In this document: piece after piece, positions 34,141-47,405 of the stretch
How positions within the stretch are numbered: the stretch's first letter is position 1
Layout of the letters: each line of letters starts with the position of its first letter
From: Heterotrichella gracilis
Taxonomy: Eukaryota > Sar > Xanthophyceae > Tribonematales > Xanthonemataceae
Direction: 5' to 3'
NCBI GenBank assembly: GCA_032358255.1
Contig: JAULBX010025930.1
Coordinates: 1 to 54,463, forward strand
Length of the DNA stretch: 54,463 nucleotides
Made by a program: the position numbers and the translations under genes
Notes under the pieces: model-generated
The model's database searches: none
What the model saw: only the letters and a program-made list of their open reading frames with translations
Told to the model about the DNA's origin: nothing

Positions 34141-37100
34141 GAACATAACCAACGAGTACTCCACTACTTGTATAGTCCACCCAAGAAGGGTAGACTTGTC
34201 CTCGGAACGGAACGTCAGCGTTTTTCGGAGCCCCCCGCCATCAGCAGCGACGGACCTCAAGTAGAACCCCCACTTGGCTACCCTGGTGGTGGGGGTGGCT
34301 TCTATGACAGCACCTCCACTTTAAATTCTCCCGCCATGGGCAGGGGGGGGCACATGGACTGAGGAGGGGTGCTGCAAATTGCTAATGGTTCTTCTGGTTG
34401 CAGGCGGTGCTGGCCCTGTGGGTGCATCACAGAGCAGTCTGAAGAGTAATGTCAGATTTTCAGTCAAGAAAGCTTGCAACAAGGCCAAGGGCATATTTGC
34501 AAAGGCCAAGAAAATGCTTGTGCCTACCAAGGTAAATGATCATTGGTTAATGGAATAATAAATTTGAGAACATCAGGTACACACTACACATTTGCAACAG
34601 TGATGCCCTAGTACAGCTGAGCATATCTCAAAGCTCAGCACGTAAAATTGGTGCAACATGTAGACCTGGGTTTGCATATGTTCAGACCCATGGCATAACA
34701 ATACCGCATGGATGCTGTCTGACCCCTACCCATACATTGCGCCCCATTAGGGCCAGTTGTAGCACATGGCATGCATTCAACATTTTCAAAGCCGCCCTCA
34801 CGTTTTGCTGATGCATCTATGCAGGCCCACTCCAACACCGGGGTCAATGTGCTTAACCTGGAAATCAACCTGCGCAACAACCATGACGCACCTTCACCAC
34901 AGCAAGAAGCCACTGGGGAGGTCGCAGCACTTCCCAGCACGACGCCCACCACTACCGCCAGACCCCCCGGCTCAGAGCAGTCCACCCTGTTTGGGAGGGT
35001 AGCCTCGCTGCCAGGTGGCGGGTTACCAGCCCATGCTCTAGCCAGGGGGGGCATGTTTGGCGCTGCTGCTGTCCCCGGGGGCCAGTGCGTGCTCAGCCGC
35101 CAGGAGTCAGACAGCCTGTCCCGCCTGCACTGCACCTTTGCTTCCCTGGTGCGTCAGATCAACCAGCTGTTGCCAGGGGATGGTGCGGTGCCAGGCAGGC
35201 AAGAGGCCCGCAGCATGCCCCTCTCGGCCCCACACACCCCGCACCACCTGCCTCCTAGCAGCAGGGATGACGGCGGTGGCCATGGCAAGGAGGCCCCAGC
35301 TTCAGCTCTGTCTGCCTGGCACACACCTGCTTCCCTTGAGGCACAGCATGGCGGCGGTGCAGCAGCTGGCGCAGGCGCTGCCTTCTACCCCACCAATTCC
35401 CAGTCATGGGGCTTCATCCCTGGCGCGCAGCCCTGCGCCATGGCACACGCCGCTGGGCTGGGTGCGATGCAAGATGGACAGCCATCCACTCCCGCTGGGC
35501 TATATGGCTCCCATGAGGTGGGTGAAATCTTCCTGTCTTCTCTGCTAAATTGTATTTAAGAAATATAGGAATCCACTGCAACATGGGCCAGTGTCATTTG
35601 CTTTAACATGCCGATCCAGGGAAGTGTCAGCTGGGTCTGGCTTGACTCAGAGGTGAGGTGAGCTGTTCTCTTAGCTAGTTGCATGCACTCCAGCAAGGTA
35701 GTAAACAATGCCAAATGATATAGGGGTTGCTCCGCAGCATTGGCAGACGGCTCTTCAGGCATGCAATGGCACACAATGTTACCAGCATGCAGCATGCAGC
35801 TACTTTCAGTGCGGCCCACGCTGAACTTTGGTTGATTCCTCCGCAGGCCACCCCCACCCCTACCTCCACACAGCGCAAGAGCCGGAAGACGCTCTACAAG
35901 AACGCGAGCAGCAGAATGTTCCGCAGATCAATGCAGGGGATCAGTGTCAACGTCTCAAAGCTGATTTCCTTTTTTGAGACAAAGGACAACAAGCCCACCA
36001 TCACCAAGGTTTTGAGGGACTTGGGTGAGGCATACAGAGGCATGCTAACCTGGCTTCAACGTGCATATGCGACCCAATAGTGGCAGCCCATGGCAGTCAG
36101 GATCTGGGTTATTATTTCAACATGCCATTCAATGGGTCATTTAATGGGTCACCACACTGTGGGCATCGTGCATGGCCACATGGGGGCAACAACACGTTTA
36201 CTGTGGGTGGAACCCTGGCTAAGCAAATGGCATTCCTTTTGCAGGCAAGATGAAGGGGTCCAAGCTTGATCCTGCAGGCCACCGTGCTACCCACCTGCTG
36301 ATCCGGTTGAGGTTGTAAGTGCAGCTGCCTGCCTACTTGCCTACCCGTACTAGGAGCCCCATCAGGCCAAGAGTCAATCGGGGCACAAGGCATGCATTTT
36401 TATGATTTCAAGACACTGCACCTATACTTCCCTGGAGCGCAAGATCAACCAGCTGTGGCCAGGGTATGATGCGGTGCCAGCTGGGCAGGAGGCCCGCAGC
36501 ATGCCCCTCACGGCCCTGCACACCCCGCACCACCTGCCCCCTGGCAGCGGGGAGGGCGGCGGTGGCCATGGCAAGGAGGGGCCAGCTTCAGCTCTGTCTG
36601 CCTGGCACACACCTGCTTCCCTTGAGGCAGCGCATGGCGGCGGTGGTGCAAATTGCGCGGATGCTGCCTTCTACCCCACCAGTTACTGCCATGTGGGTTA
36701 AGGCACAGACATGTGGGGTTCAGGCCCTAGGGCGCAAAAGCCATCGCCATGAGGAAATTGATGGCACTAAGCTTGTTGGTATATATGGCACCACTTGCTG
36801 TTTTTGTTGGCTTGTGAGGTTTCGGTTTTCTTGACATTCAAACAGGGACTGTTGGCGCAGGGCTGACATTTCTTTGCACCTCAAAGCTTGCCACCTTTGC
36901 ATGCAGCTGCTGCATGCATCTCCCTTGTCCCTTGTCTCCAAGATATGCAATGGACCGTTTATTTTCTCATCTTTTTGTTTCAAAAAGCCTAGCTCACAAA
37001 GCTGGTGTGTGTGCGTCCAATGACATGTAGAATTTTACACCTGATAGGTCTGGTGCACCCACACGCCATACCAATAGCTGTCAAGCGCAATATCTGACAT

Positions 37101-40100
37101 GCGCCTTTAAAATTTACCATCTCATTATCTACCGTAGGCATTTCATGTTGCATGGACAATAATTAGATTCAAGACAAGGGGACTCCGTAGATTTCACCGT
37201 GCACAGTTTATCCCCCAGTGTGGCGATTGTACCGTACCCATTGGCAAAGGGTGAGTGGGTTAGTTGTTACGCAGCTAGTCGGGACTACGTAGCTTACAGG
37301 TGGAATATGCGCACAAGAACACCCCACGACATTGCAGTTTTTGCTTGTGCATCTCAATTATAGTTCATGGAACATGAAATGCCAACAGTCTTTCAGATTA
37401 CAGGTCAGGATGCAGCAGCTGCCAGTTCAGTGATAATATGGCTGGTTCGATCTGCAGTTGTGCGTCACATTGCAGTATTGAATGCCATAGTGGTGTGCCA
37501 TTTTAGCATCCAATGCTGACAGCTACTGACTATTGAGATGCTTTGGATCATTGAGTAAAAAGGAACCACAGTGATCGTTATGAACTTTGTCAATTCTATG
37601 CCAGTCAGGGACTGATGTAATAAGAGGATTTTCTGTACCTCCCTTGCCACTGTCATGGCCTGGCCCAGTATTACTAATGGTGCAGCTTAAGTTGACGTAT
37701 GGGCTCGTCTTCTGCTGTGACCTCGCCCTTATTGCTGTCAGCGTCGGTTGTTTCTGCTGTAGGCCCTTACAAACCCATAGCTTTCGTAGCTTGAGCACTT
37801 CCTCCGGGCTGCGTCATTTCATTACCCCAGGGCCTGAACCTACTGAGCTGAGCTCGAGGACCTACAGAAGTGAGGTAATACCAACGAGCCTGCAGGCATA
37901 CCGACGTCGGCTTGAACACTGTCATTGCCACGAGGGAAAGAAGTAACACTGCACGAGTGCCGCACCAGCTTAGCTTTTCTACTGTGGGCAGTCCCTGTAG
38001 AGACTCTTAGCAATACTGCTCAGGTATTGCATAGGGACTGGCCAGGCTCATATTGTGTGCATGTTTTCAACTTGAGATGTACATGCGCTGGCATGCCTGG
38101 GCGGCAATTGTTTTGCCAATTTCAGGTCAAAGCAATAGTAGAAATTAATTGCTGGTATCACCAAAGTATGTTTTCTGCTCATTAACCTGTTGAAACACAT
38201 TGGGTTAGCATACACACGAGAACCGGTCAGCCATGGTACCTGCAGCTGCGTGTACTCATCAACGCACTTAGGGTTGTTTTTCTCCTGCTGGAAAGGACGG
38301 CTGTTACCAGCAAAGCTTAGTGATAATGGATACTGGTCAAGCGCAGAAGTTGTACAGGGACTGTTCTGCTTGGCTCTGGTCTAGTTTGGGCTTGTGGTAC
38401 AAGGGGTAAACAAGGGGACAAAAGCATGAGGTGTCACGCTTCCTGCCACTCCCTTTTAATGCATAGGTGGTCTCCAATAGACAACCTGGTCAACATCCAG
38501 TGTCAGTTGACATGGACCATTTTATCCATGAGCCGTGGGGTTATGGCAACGGGTCTTGACCAGGCTGGTGGCTTTAGTGGGTTGTAAGGGCAATGGATCA
38601 ACCTTGGCTGATCTCTCTTCTACGTCGTTACATACAATCTACAGCCTTTAACCAGACTGACTGTTTTCTTCTACCTAGGCTATGCTTCAGGCTATGCCTT
38701 GTGATCCACGCTTTTTTGGTTTCTGGCGAGGTGGAACACGCCCTGTTGTGTGTGTTGTGCTTGGCTGTTTCCTGTGGGCGTTTTGTTTCTTTCTTTCTTT
38801 CTAACCAACATATTTCTAGGACACTATCACGGCACTTTTACAGGACAGCACACAAGAATTCATCAAGTGAAAATGGCTCATATTTTCATTTTTCTGAATA
38901 AATATGAATTTAATGAGGAGGAAGGTCAAACAAAGTGTATCTGACTGGCTCATCACGGATCTTGCTATGTATATCCTGGTGTCTTTAACGGTCTTCCAAC
39001 TCCAGAGTCGTGCAGATTTGGTCAACTGACGCAGAGGTGACCTCAGTTAGGAACCTGATGCCGTACAACGGCATGCCTGCAAACGTACTTTTGTACAAAC
39101 TTCAAAGTCTGCACCCCTGACTTGTCTGCAGAGTTCAAGGTTCCCTTCCGCAGCTTTCAAGACTTGAGTACTGTGGAACACTTCAAGGAAGCAAAGGCGG
39201 TATGTGCTCACTCGAGAGTCTCGTTTCGGTACCCTTGGCGGGAGGTTCTCGTTACCGCCAGCTTGAAACTTGCACTCACCGAGATACAAAACAACACTGC
39301 TTGCAAGCAATTGAGGACAATGACAGTTCGCAGAGCTCTTTTTGCGTGGTTTTCAAGCCGATGACTGCCTGTGGTGTGGCACTAGCAGTCCATGGCTCAG
39401 CACGAGTGTAGCAATGACTTCAGCTTGTTTGCCAACTCCCGACAGCTCGCGAGGCTGTTTGCGAAGGATACTTTTCTAACCACCTATGACTAAGGGTCAC
39501 CTAGTACCACTTTAAGTTCCCAGCGTACAGGCTGACTTTGCAACGTTTCTGCAAATGCACCTTGTGTGCACCTTGTGTGCAGGAAATCCCAATTTCAAAC
39601 CAACTCAACTAAGGACAGGCTACTGTTCTTCAACCAGGTTCTCAATTGTGTTTATAGTATGAGGCTTACTCCTAACGCACCTTCTCGCTGTTTTTGACAC
39701 AGGTCACCGGCAGCCTGCTCCATACAACGATGGTCTCGTATGGGGCCACTACAACGGGCTTTGACGAAAGAAGGCAGCTATCACTCACAGCCAGTCAGCC
39801 AACCCTGACATCCAACTATGAACCCGTGGAATCGGAGCTGGAATATCGGCAGGTCTCTCCAGCCAGCCAAACAAGCAGCATACACTTTGGCACTTCACCA
39901 CAATCACCATCCCAACCACTCCACACGTCACCAACTCAGCCACTGAACCTGGCAGCTATCAGTGGCACACACGTGATAGCAAGTGTGTCTTCGCAAGTGT
40001 CCATCGACAGCAGCCTGGCCCAGCAGGCTTCTATCCGTCAAGGATTGAGGTTTGGCTCATCGAGCCCTTCCAAGGCTGGGTCACAAAGGTACACTAACAG

Positions 40101-43100
40101 CCCCAGTCATTCCCCCTTGAGGCCAACAGCACACTCTCAGCCTGGCACACTCTCAGCTAGCAGCCCAGAGAGATTGACGCGAGCCGAAACGCCAAGGCTC
40201 CACTTAGATGACATGTGCAACTTCTCCACGTCTATTGGAGCATCAAGCCCCAAGAGGAACACCAATGCTGCTGCCAAGCTGGGGAGGAAGGACGGTTGGG
40301 CTAGGTTCCTTGCCTTTGAGGTAACACCCACAGGGTGCAACTGTGTCGATGCTTGTCTAGGTGACTTCTGGCGTCTGTGAGGTGCCTGAGCTGGAATGCT
40401 GATTTCCCACTTGCAGTAGACCATGCCAACGTGTCTTCATTGAGGTTGTGCTTGGGTTACCTAGAAAGCTCTCATCCTGGCAGAAACACTAACTGTGGCC
40501 TTTATTTGAAATCCTGCAGGGATGCTTGCAAGTCTGCATCACGTCGATGTTCCAGGACACCCAACCGCTGGCCTTGCAGTTCCTCAGAGATGGCTGCAGC
40601 AGGCTCAAAAGCGCCTTTGGCTTCCAAAACTTGCTGCTAGAGCAACGCTTCGGAGCACCATACAAGAATCCAACTGAGGCTGGCTCCCTCCTGGTCTGGT
40701 GAGGATTTCTGTTGCATCATTCTGTCCAATTCTTGGGTGCTGAGCTGGAAGTAAGCTGAGCACTGCTGCTGTGTTGCAGGGACGATTCTGACGAGGCTGT
40801 GGATACATACATCAAACCTCGAATCATGGCCCCATCTACTCCCCAGCCGATTCTTAAAGTGACAGCCAGAGATATCAAGAAAGCCAAAACCTCAGCCATG
40901 CTGTTTGGCAAGGCCTGTGACAAGGCCAAGGCCTGTGATGACCTCGGGGAGATGTCCCTGTGCCTCTACTTGCCCAGCAGAGCAGGTGTGTACAGTGTCA
41001 CTGTCGAAGTACTGTTGGCATTCCTGTGCTGGAATGTCCATTCAAACAGTACAGGTGTTGGTTGCCAGCTGAAGGACTTACTCTTGATTGGTTTTGGTTG
41101 GAGCCTAGATCTGGCTTGCTGCATCTGTCATGTTATATGGCTGTGTTAACAATGGATGGAATTGCAGGAAAAGCGGTCGCATGGACGCGTTGTGGGCCGG
41201 GCGGGTTTGGAAACAACGGAGAAGTGGTTGACATGCTTGAAGCAGACCGCACTGCTGACCTGGTTTGTGAAATATATGACCAGAAAAAGCGAAAAGTGGC
41301 TTCAGGCAGGGCAGCTGTCGATGCCATCTGGAAGGTGATGCGCAGCTTGACCTGCTGCATGCCATAAAGTCCCATTTCTGCCATGGTGTGTGTCTCCAGT
41401 CTGCCCATTGAACAAATCGATGTGAGTACACTAGCATCGATTTGTTCCATGAAACCAGCCATGCTTTGCTGCAACATGAATATCTTTGCCATGCAGGCTG
41501 CGACCGAGCACGACAATGAGCCTGCTGAAGAAGAGCACCAACAGGGGATATGCAGAACCTTCATGAAGAAGATGGGCCGCGCATTAAACAAGAAAGAAGC
41601 ACCAAACTTCCTCGCGACATTTTCCATGAAAGTATTTGGTACACAGGGACGCAGGTATGATGCATGCTGTACCGTTCTGCTCCATGTTCCACCCATGTGC
41701 AATTAATGGATGATTTGCATACTGGCATGTATGATGTCCCTAACATTCAGGTAGTAGCAGTGGACATGTGCAAATTCTCCTTGACCTAAAGCCGTGGCTG
41801 CCCATCAGTTCATTGCATAAGCAGCTCAGCCTTCCTCCTTTCCTTGCCTAGTTTTGGTGAAGTGGAGCTTGTGTGCTGGACTTCCTACCCGGATTTTACA
41901 TCGCCGGTGTGCGAAGCAACACCAAGTGTGGCGCAAACCCCCGTCGCAACAAAGGGGCACCTCAGTATCACAGCATGGCAGGTAATTACATGATTAATCG
42001 ACGATGCTGGCTCCTAATGATCACCCATTTTGTTTTTTCCAGCTCAGAAATGGTCGAAAGGGCTCAAATGACTGGCCATTTTGTCAACACTCTCACCCAC
42101 CCCACAGTGGAGAACATGCATGCACCACGGCTTTCAGTCGGCCTGGCAATTTGCAACTTGCCCTGAATTCCACATTTTGAGGGTCTAGAATGTAGGTTGA
42201 TGGGCCATGGGCCAGGCCCTGCAAATTATGTCCATAGCGTTGAGGCTGCGTGTATTTGACTGGTTCAAAAGCGCGAGTCCTTTCTAGTGAGCCAGATACC
42301 TTGGGAACAACGTGGAGTTTCTGCAGCACTTTATAAAAAATAATCACAATATGCCATGCAGGATGTGATGGCATCCTCACATGCCTTCTAATGTGCTGCA
42401 GTACATGAGGATGCCATTTGCATCTATAGTTTCTCTTTGTCCATAAAAGTCATGTGATCACCAATTCTGCTGCGCGGCCACAGGTGTACGACATGATACT
42501 TCAGGCAGCGCTCACCCAGCAACAATGCGGCCGAAGGCGACTGACAATTGGAGAGGACTGGACTTGGCTTCTTGACAGCTTTCGACAGACCTACGGCATC
42601 CCCACGCACTACGCCACCCTGGCCTACCTGCGATGGGCTACAAGGTGTGTATTGCCTGATGGATGCTTTTGACCTGTGCAATGGTGCCACTGCTTACTCG
42701 TCTGTGGACAGTTAAAGATGTCAGCTTGGAACATCAATGTTATATCAATGACTATGCAGTTTTTCACAGTGAACATCAGCTCAATCAAATGTTCCCGCTA
42801 AGCTTTAAATGTTCTGGCACAGGAAAGACAACACCGTAGCAACGCAGGAAGCTTTTGCCATCCTGGCAGAGAAGCTGGTGGAGCTGCGGGGTGCTGAGGC
42901 AGAGCAGCTATTGTCACAGCAAGAGCAGGTCATGTTTGCTCAAGTGCAGAAGTCTGTTGAACAGATCGTAGCGTCTGTTTTCGAGAATTACTATGCACTG
43001 GACGAGAGTTCCCCGACTGGGATCATGGATGGTGGCAACGCAATCCGCGGTGTCATACCGGCGGCGCTGTCTGGCGCAGTGCGCCTATTTGGTAGGTGTT

Positions 43101-46100
43101 CCATCCTGTGCTTGATTGTACAATGCTGTGCTTCTCTATTATTGCAGCCCAAGCCATTCTTTACTTTCTCTAGTGCATTTTTAAAAACCAATGCGGTATT
43201 GCAGGCCTCATCAAGGATTCGCTGTCCCCGCTGGACCAGGCATGGCTCATTGAGCGGTTCACCATTGCTGCTGAGAGGAGGTACAGTCGGCTCAGCCTGG
43301 TTTGCGATAAGAAGTATCATCCATCAGGTGCGCAATCCAGATGAGGGTGGTCATCGGTGCTTTGGCGCTTTCAAGTACCTCTCTTGCCATTGCAGGCCAG
43401 AGATTTCATTTCTTGTCTTCCTCTCTGTTTGATTGTATATTACCCACCCACCCAACATGCTACTGTCATCGCTGCAGGGGAGGTCCATGATATTGATGTT
43501 GACAAGGACACCGAGACTCATGCCAACGTTTGTTATGAAAGGTAGTAACTGACACTATTATTCACAAAGGCTTGGCTGCTGCATGTGCTGAGCAGAATCC
43601 TGTTAACCTGTTATTGGATTGACACTGCACTGTTGTCAATCTGCACCGTTGCCCTTCCACGGTCAAATCTGCATGGTCGCCATTGCCATTGGTTTGTGCA
43701 GGCAAAAGTAGCTTTGCCTTGCAAGGACTGTTCACGTGGAATTGCTTCCTCCATGCCAGTGCAAATCCGATGTATTTACACCCTGTCTCTGCTGCAGGTT
43801 GCAGGTTTTGTGCGAGCACATCTACACAGAGTTGGCGGCTGATATACAGCTGGATTGCACCACCATCCTTCCAACATTTGTGAGGGTTGCCAAAGTCACC
43901 GCAGAGGTGTACTGCAAGGTGGGATACCCAGTAGGGTTTTTTTGAGTTTTGAAGTTGCATACCCTACTAACACCATTGCAGATGGTAAAGTTGTGGAATC
44001 AATTTCATGCTAAAACAGTATAGGAGTACCGGATGAATTAGGGATGGGGTTTAGCAAAATGTTCAGCCATGTCATGAGTCCTGTCATATGGCTGCTGCTA
44101 GTTGAGACCATGATGACGTGCACTCAATACATAGGTGTTTACCAGCCTTCTCCCTGCTCACTGCCAGCATCTCCCCCATAATACCAGGGATTGATGTCCC
44201 CTAAGCCTTTTCATCCACACCCTCCCCTCCCACCATAACACTCACCCCCCTCTCCCAGAGTTTGATGGCGAAGCTGGCGAGATCCCTCTTGCAGCACCCA
44301 CCCGTGGGTCCAACAGAACAAGCAGTAAGCTTGCTTGAATGCGTGGGCCAGCTGCAAAGTTATATGAACAAGAAGCAGCTGTTGCCGGCCAAAGGCGGTG
44401 GCATTGATGCCCAGAAGGTTTTTGGGCACCACGTCAAGAAGTGGATCCAGAGGGCGCAGGTGCGGCATGATAACGGGTGCACTAACACCATCTTAGTGTC
44501 ATGATGTCTACAAGCATTCTATTGTCATGCCAAGGGCCAGCTTTCCATGGATGCAGTGTTCAATTCAGTCACTGGATTCAGTGTATCCTATCGGCAGCCA
44601 TGACAATGGCTACTGGGGATGCAGATGTACTGCCAATCCTCACTGGACTGCTGAACACGTTTTGCTAATTGTGTCTCCACAGGAATCTCTTGGTCGGCTG
44701 TGCCAGCAACTGGAGCAGAGCACATCTGTAGCAAGCCATGGCGAGCTGGGTATGTGCACACAATCTAATCAATTGCACACCATTGGCGTCTGCGTGTCAG
44801 CTTGCAGGCCGCCCAAGCTGTTCTGTCAAATGCCATGAAGGAGTCTTGCATCATTTATCGTTAAGAGGATTTGGCACTTCACCATACGCCAATAGCCATG
44901 TGCATGATGCAACGCTGGATGGTCCCCTTGCAGGATCACGCAACCAGATTGCGCCACTGGTCCTTGGCATGCTCAAGGAGATCTCAAGTCAGTTCAAGCG
45001 CTTCCACAGGGTGATTGAGTACTGGCCAATGTTTGGCATTGACCTTGAGGCAGCAGTCTGCAGATGCATAAGGGCAACTACTGGGGCAGTGACAAGGCAA
45101 TGTGGGCTGATCCAAGTGACTGTATCTAAGGTATGTTCTAGATGTCCCTCACAAACCTTCTCAATGTCTCATATGTGACAATAGACACCACATGCAGAAA
45201 GTCTTCCCTACTACAACTGGCCTCTTAAAAATGATCATCTTGCTCTTGCACTGTGGCCATGTACATAACTGTACCACCTGTGGACACTCAAGTATTATGT
45301 AATTGCAACAGGATGATGGGCCAATGCTTTGCCCCAGCTTTGCCCCAGCTCCGTCCCACACAGGCCCAAACTCTAGGCAATCAATCAGAGGGCCAACTGT
45401 GGTTTCTGATCCTACCAGGTAAGGCTGTGGCATGGGTTGAATGAAATACGTGGATTTATATGCAACAAATTTATTATGATCACCCACTTCACAACCGCAA
45501 TGGCTATAGGCCGTTGTATCATCATGGTTCATAGACCAGGATAGGTAGGCTTGGAATATCAATGAAGAAATTGCAACCATTGAACGCTTGTGCTCACTTG
45601 TGCAAGTCACTCGAGTAATATGTAGCCCGCCGCCTGTTCTTTACACACTTGTTCTTCTTACTGCAGCAGCAATAGGTCTGCATCACCACGGAAGGCAGCT
45701 TGGAAATGGCAGCAACCTGTGATGGGCCCTGTGTCATCCGCTGGCCACAACCGAGTCATGCCTTATGAGGCTGTGCTTTTGAATTCTCTGCGGCGTTTGC
45801 TCACTGAGGTGCCACTTATTGAAAAGCGGCTGTATCAGTGGTGCGGACTGGGCACCAACATGTCCAGGAGCAGGCCGGCGTCTCCATTTTCTGGACCTGG
45901 GTCGAAGATCCCTGCCACAGGTGCCAACCTATTGGATGCACAATTGACATCCCTGATGATACATGGCCAGTTCCAATTGAATCACATACACTTTCAGGCG
46001 GCGGTACAGCAGCGCATATTTTGCTTGCAACATTTGCCCTCCTTAGACAGTCTCCACTATGTACGCATACCATTTCCTGATACTCGTACAGGAGTGCACC

Positions 46101-47405
46101 GTTGTAATCTATGTAATGCGTCCTTATATTAGTGTACTGTATTCTTCCTGCAATATTGTATTACCTCAACATTATCTATGTAATGCGTTTCGGTATTGAA
46201 TTCTGTGCTTTGTACAGGTCCCAGTGGCATGCATGCCATACCTGCCTATGTGGATCCAACCAACCAGGACCCATCTCTTGGAGCACAGTTTGCTCAATTG
46301 ACAAAGGAGCTGCGCAGCGAGTACGCATCTGCGGTCACAGCAACTTCAGAGCGGTTCTCCCACATATTTGCCGCATCGCCGACCACCAATATTGGTGCCA
46401 TCATGGAGCAGCATGGCCTGACAGAGGGCGCATCAGTGCTGCAGAAACGGGTCAGTAAATGCGCTTCATTAAATTGCTGTCCATCTGGACTTAATTTTTG
46501 ACCTCACTGGCCCTGTGGTGTGATGATAACAACTTAGAAACTGAATGACATCAGTGTGCAGTGTGTATTACTTGTTTGACTTTGTTGACCATGCAGTCAA
46601 GCATTGTGCTGCAACTGGAAGGTATGGCTTTCAGCCATGCACTCTGATTTTGAACTGCCCCAAAACGATCTTGATTTGTATGCATTCCTCTGCAGATTGA
46701 CCCTGCTCTGAATAGCATGGAAACTATGATGAGGGAGCTCCACAATGTTCTCGACGCCAGGGTTTACGTGGCGGTATCCAGGGGTTTTTGGGACTTTGCT
46801 GCAAGGGAAATTTTCCTGTATCTGGAATGCCTGCAAGAAGGGCGTGGAACCAAGGTACAGTGCATAACATTGTCCACCATGTTTTTAAAGTATACGAGCA
46901 ATTTTTGCAAGAATGAGCTTTGTGGTCTTTAACTGCTGAGAAATTTATATAATACTGTATGTGTTAATCAGGCTACTCTGATGCAGGAGGCCTGGAGAGG
47001 ACGACAGAACGCCAGTGCTGTACTGCAGGAGATTGATGGCTTTTTTGTCAACTCGATAAGTCACATGTTGGGGCCAGAAATGCAACCAAAGGTCAGTGCC
47101 AGTGGTACGCGTACAATAATGCTGAGTGTGACCCAAAGCATTGTGCAGCACGTAGAATGTCGGAACAGAAATTCCATGGTAGCTATGCATGGTATGCTCG
47201 TTATATGACATATTTGAAAATGGAGAACGGACCAGAAGATTGACATGTTTGCTCATCAGAATTAAATGCTCATGGTGTGAATAGCCGTCTGTGAGGTCTG
47301 TGCTTGCACCTGCAGGATCTTGACGTGCCCCTGCATTCCGAACGTGCACACAAGCTGCTTGCGGATGGGGGGGACTCGCTGCAGGAGTCCTTCACAGTCT
47401 ACTGA
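34141..47405 (+). CDS. C2/MUN-domain (unc-13/Munc13-like) vesicle-priming protein
   Basis: About 26 exons, roughly 1,650 codons. Main exons: 34141-about 34290, 34404-34531, 34825-35517, 35847-36024, 36245-36314, 37763-37874, 39134-39199, 39703-40320, 40520-40698, 40780-40985, 41168-41334, 41497-41654, 41852-41981, 42484-42644, 42823-43091, 43205-43327, 43478-43541, 43798-43918, 44259-44459, 44683-44749, 44934-45130, about 45668-45920, 46218-46450, 46696-46854, 46987-47091, 47316-47405. The N-terminal part is Ser/Pro-rich with basic helices (KKACNKAKGIFAKAKKML). A C2-like beta-sandwich lies at 40780-41334 (PILKVTARDIKKAKT, EMSLCLYLP, ADLVCEIYDQKKRKVASG). The MUN-like half contains VGPTEQAVSLLECVGQLQSY, PYEAVLLNSLRRLLTEV and the closing VYVAVSRGFWDFAAREIFLY, typical of plant unc-13 (DUF810) proteins. 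Such proteins tether or prime vesicles at the plasma membrane. The start codon, the 34290 donor and the 45668 acceptor are unresolved. The first exons could belong to a separate gene, but phases run through. Confidence 0.65.
36315..37762 (+). other. Long intron of the C2/MUN gene with duplicated exon
   Basis: Apart from the exon copy at 36408-36735, no coding signal is seen. The sequence is AT-richer than the flanking exons. Confidence 0.45.
36408..36735 (+). repeat. Duplicate of part of the 34825-35517 exon
   Basis: Reads ARSMPLTALHTPHHLPPGSG and PASALSAWHTPASLEAAHGG against ARSMPLSAPHTPHHLPPSSR and PASALSAWHTPASLEAQHGG at 35207-35345. The frame stays open for nearly 100 codons to a TAA at 36699. 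A possible donor (CAT then GTGGGT) precedes the stop. It is either a relic or an alternative exon. Confidence 0.8.
37875..39133 (+). other. Long intron of the C2/MUN gene
   Basis: No exon supported. Contains a short TTTC microsatellite (38786-38802) and TC/AT-rich stretches. Confidence 0.45.
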
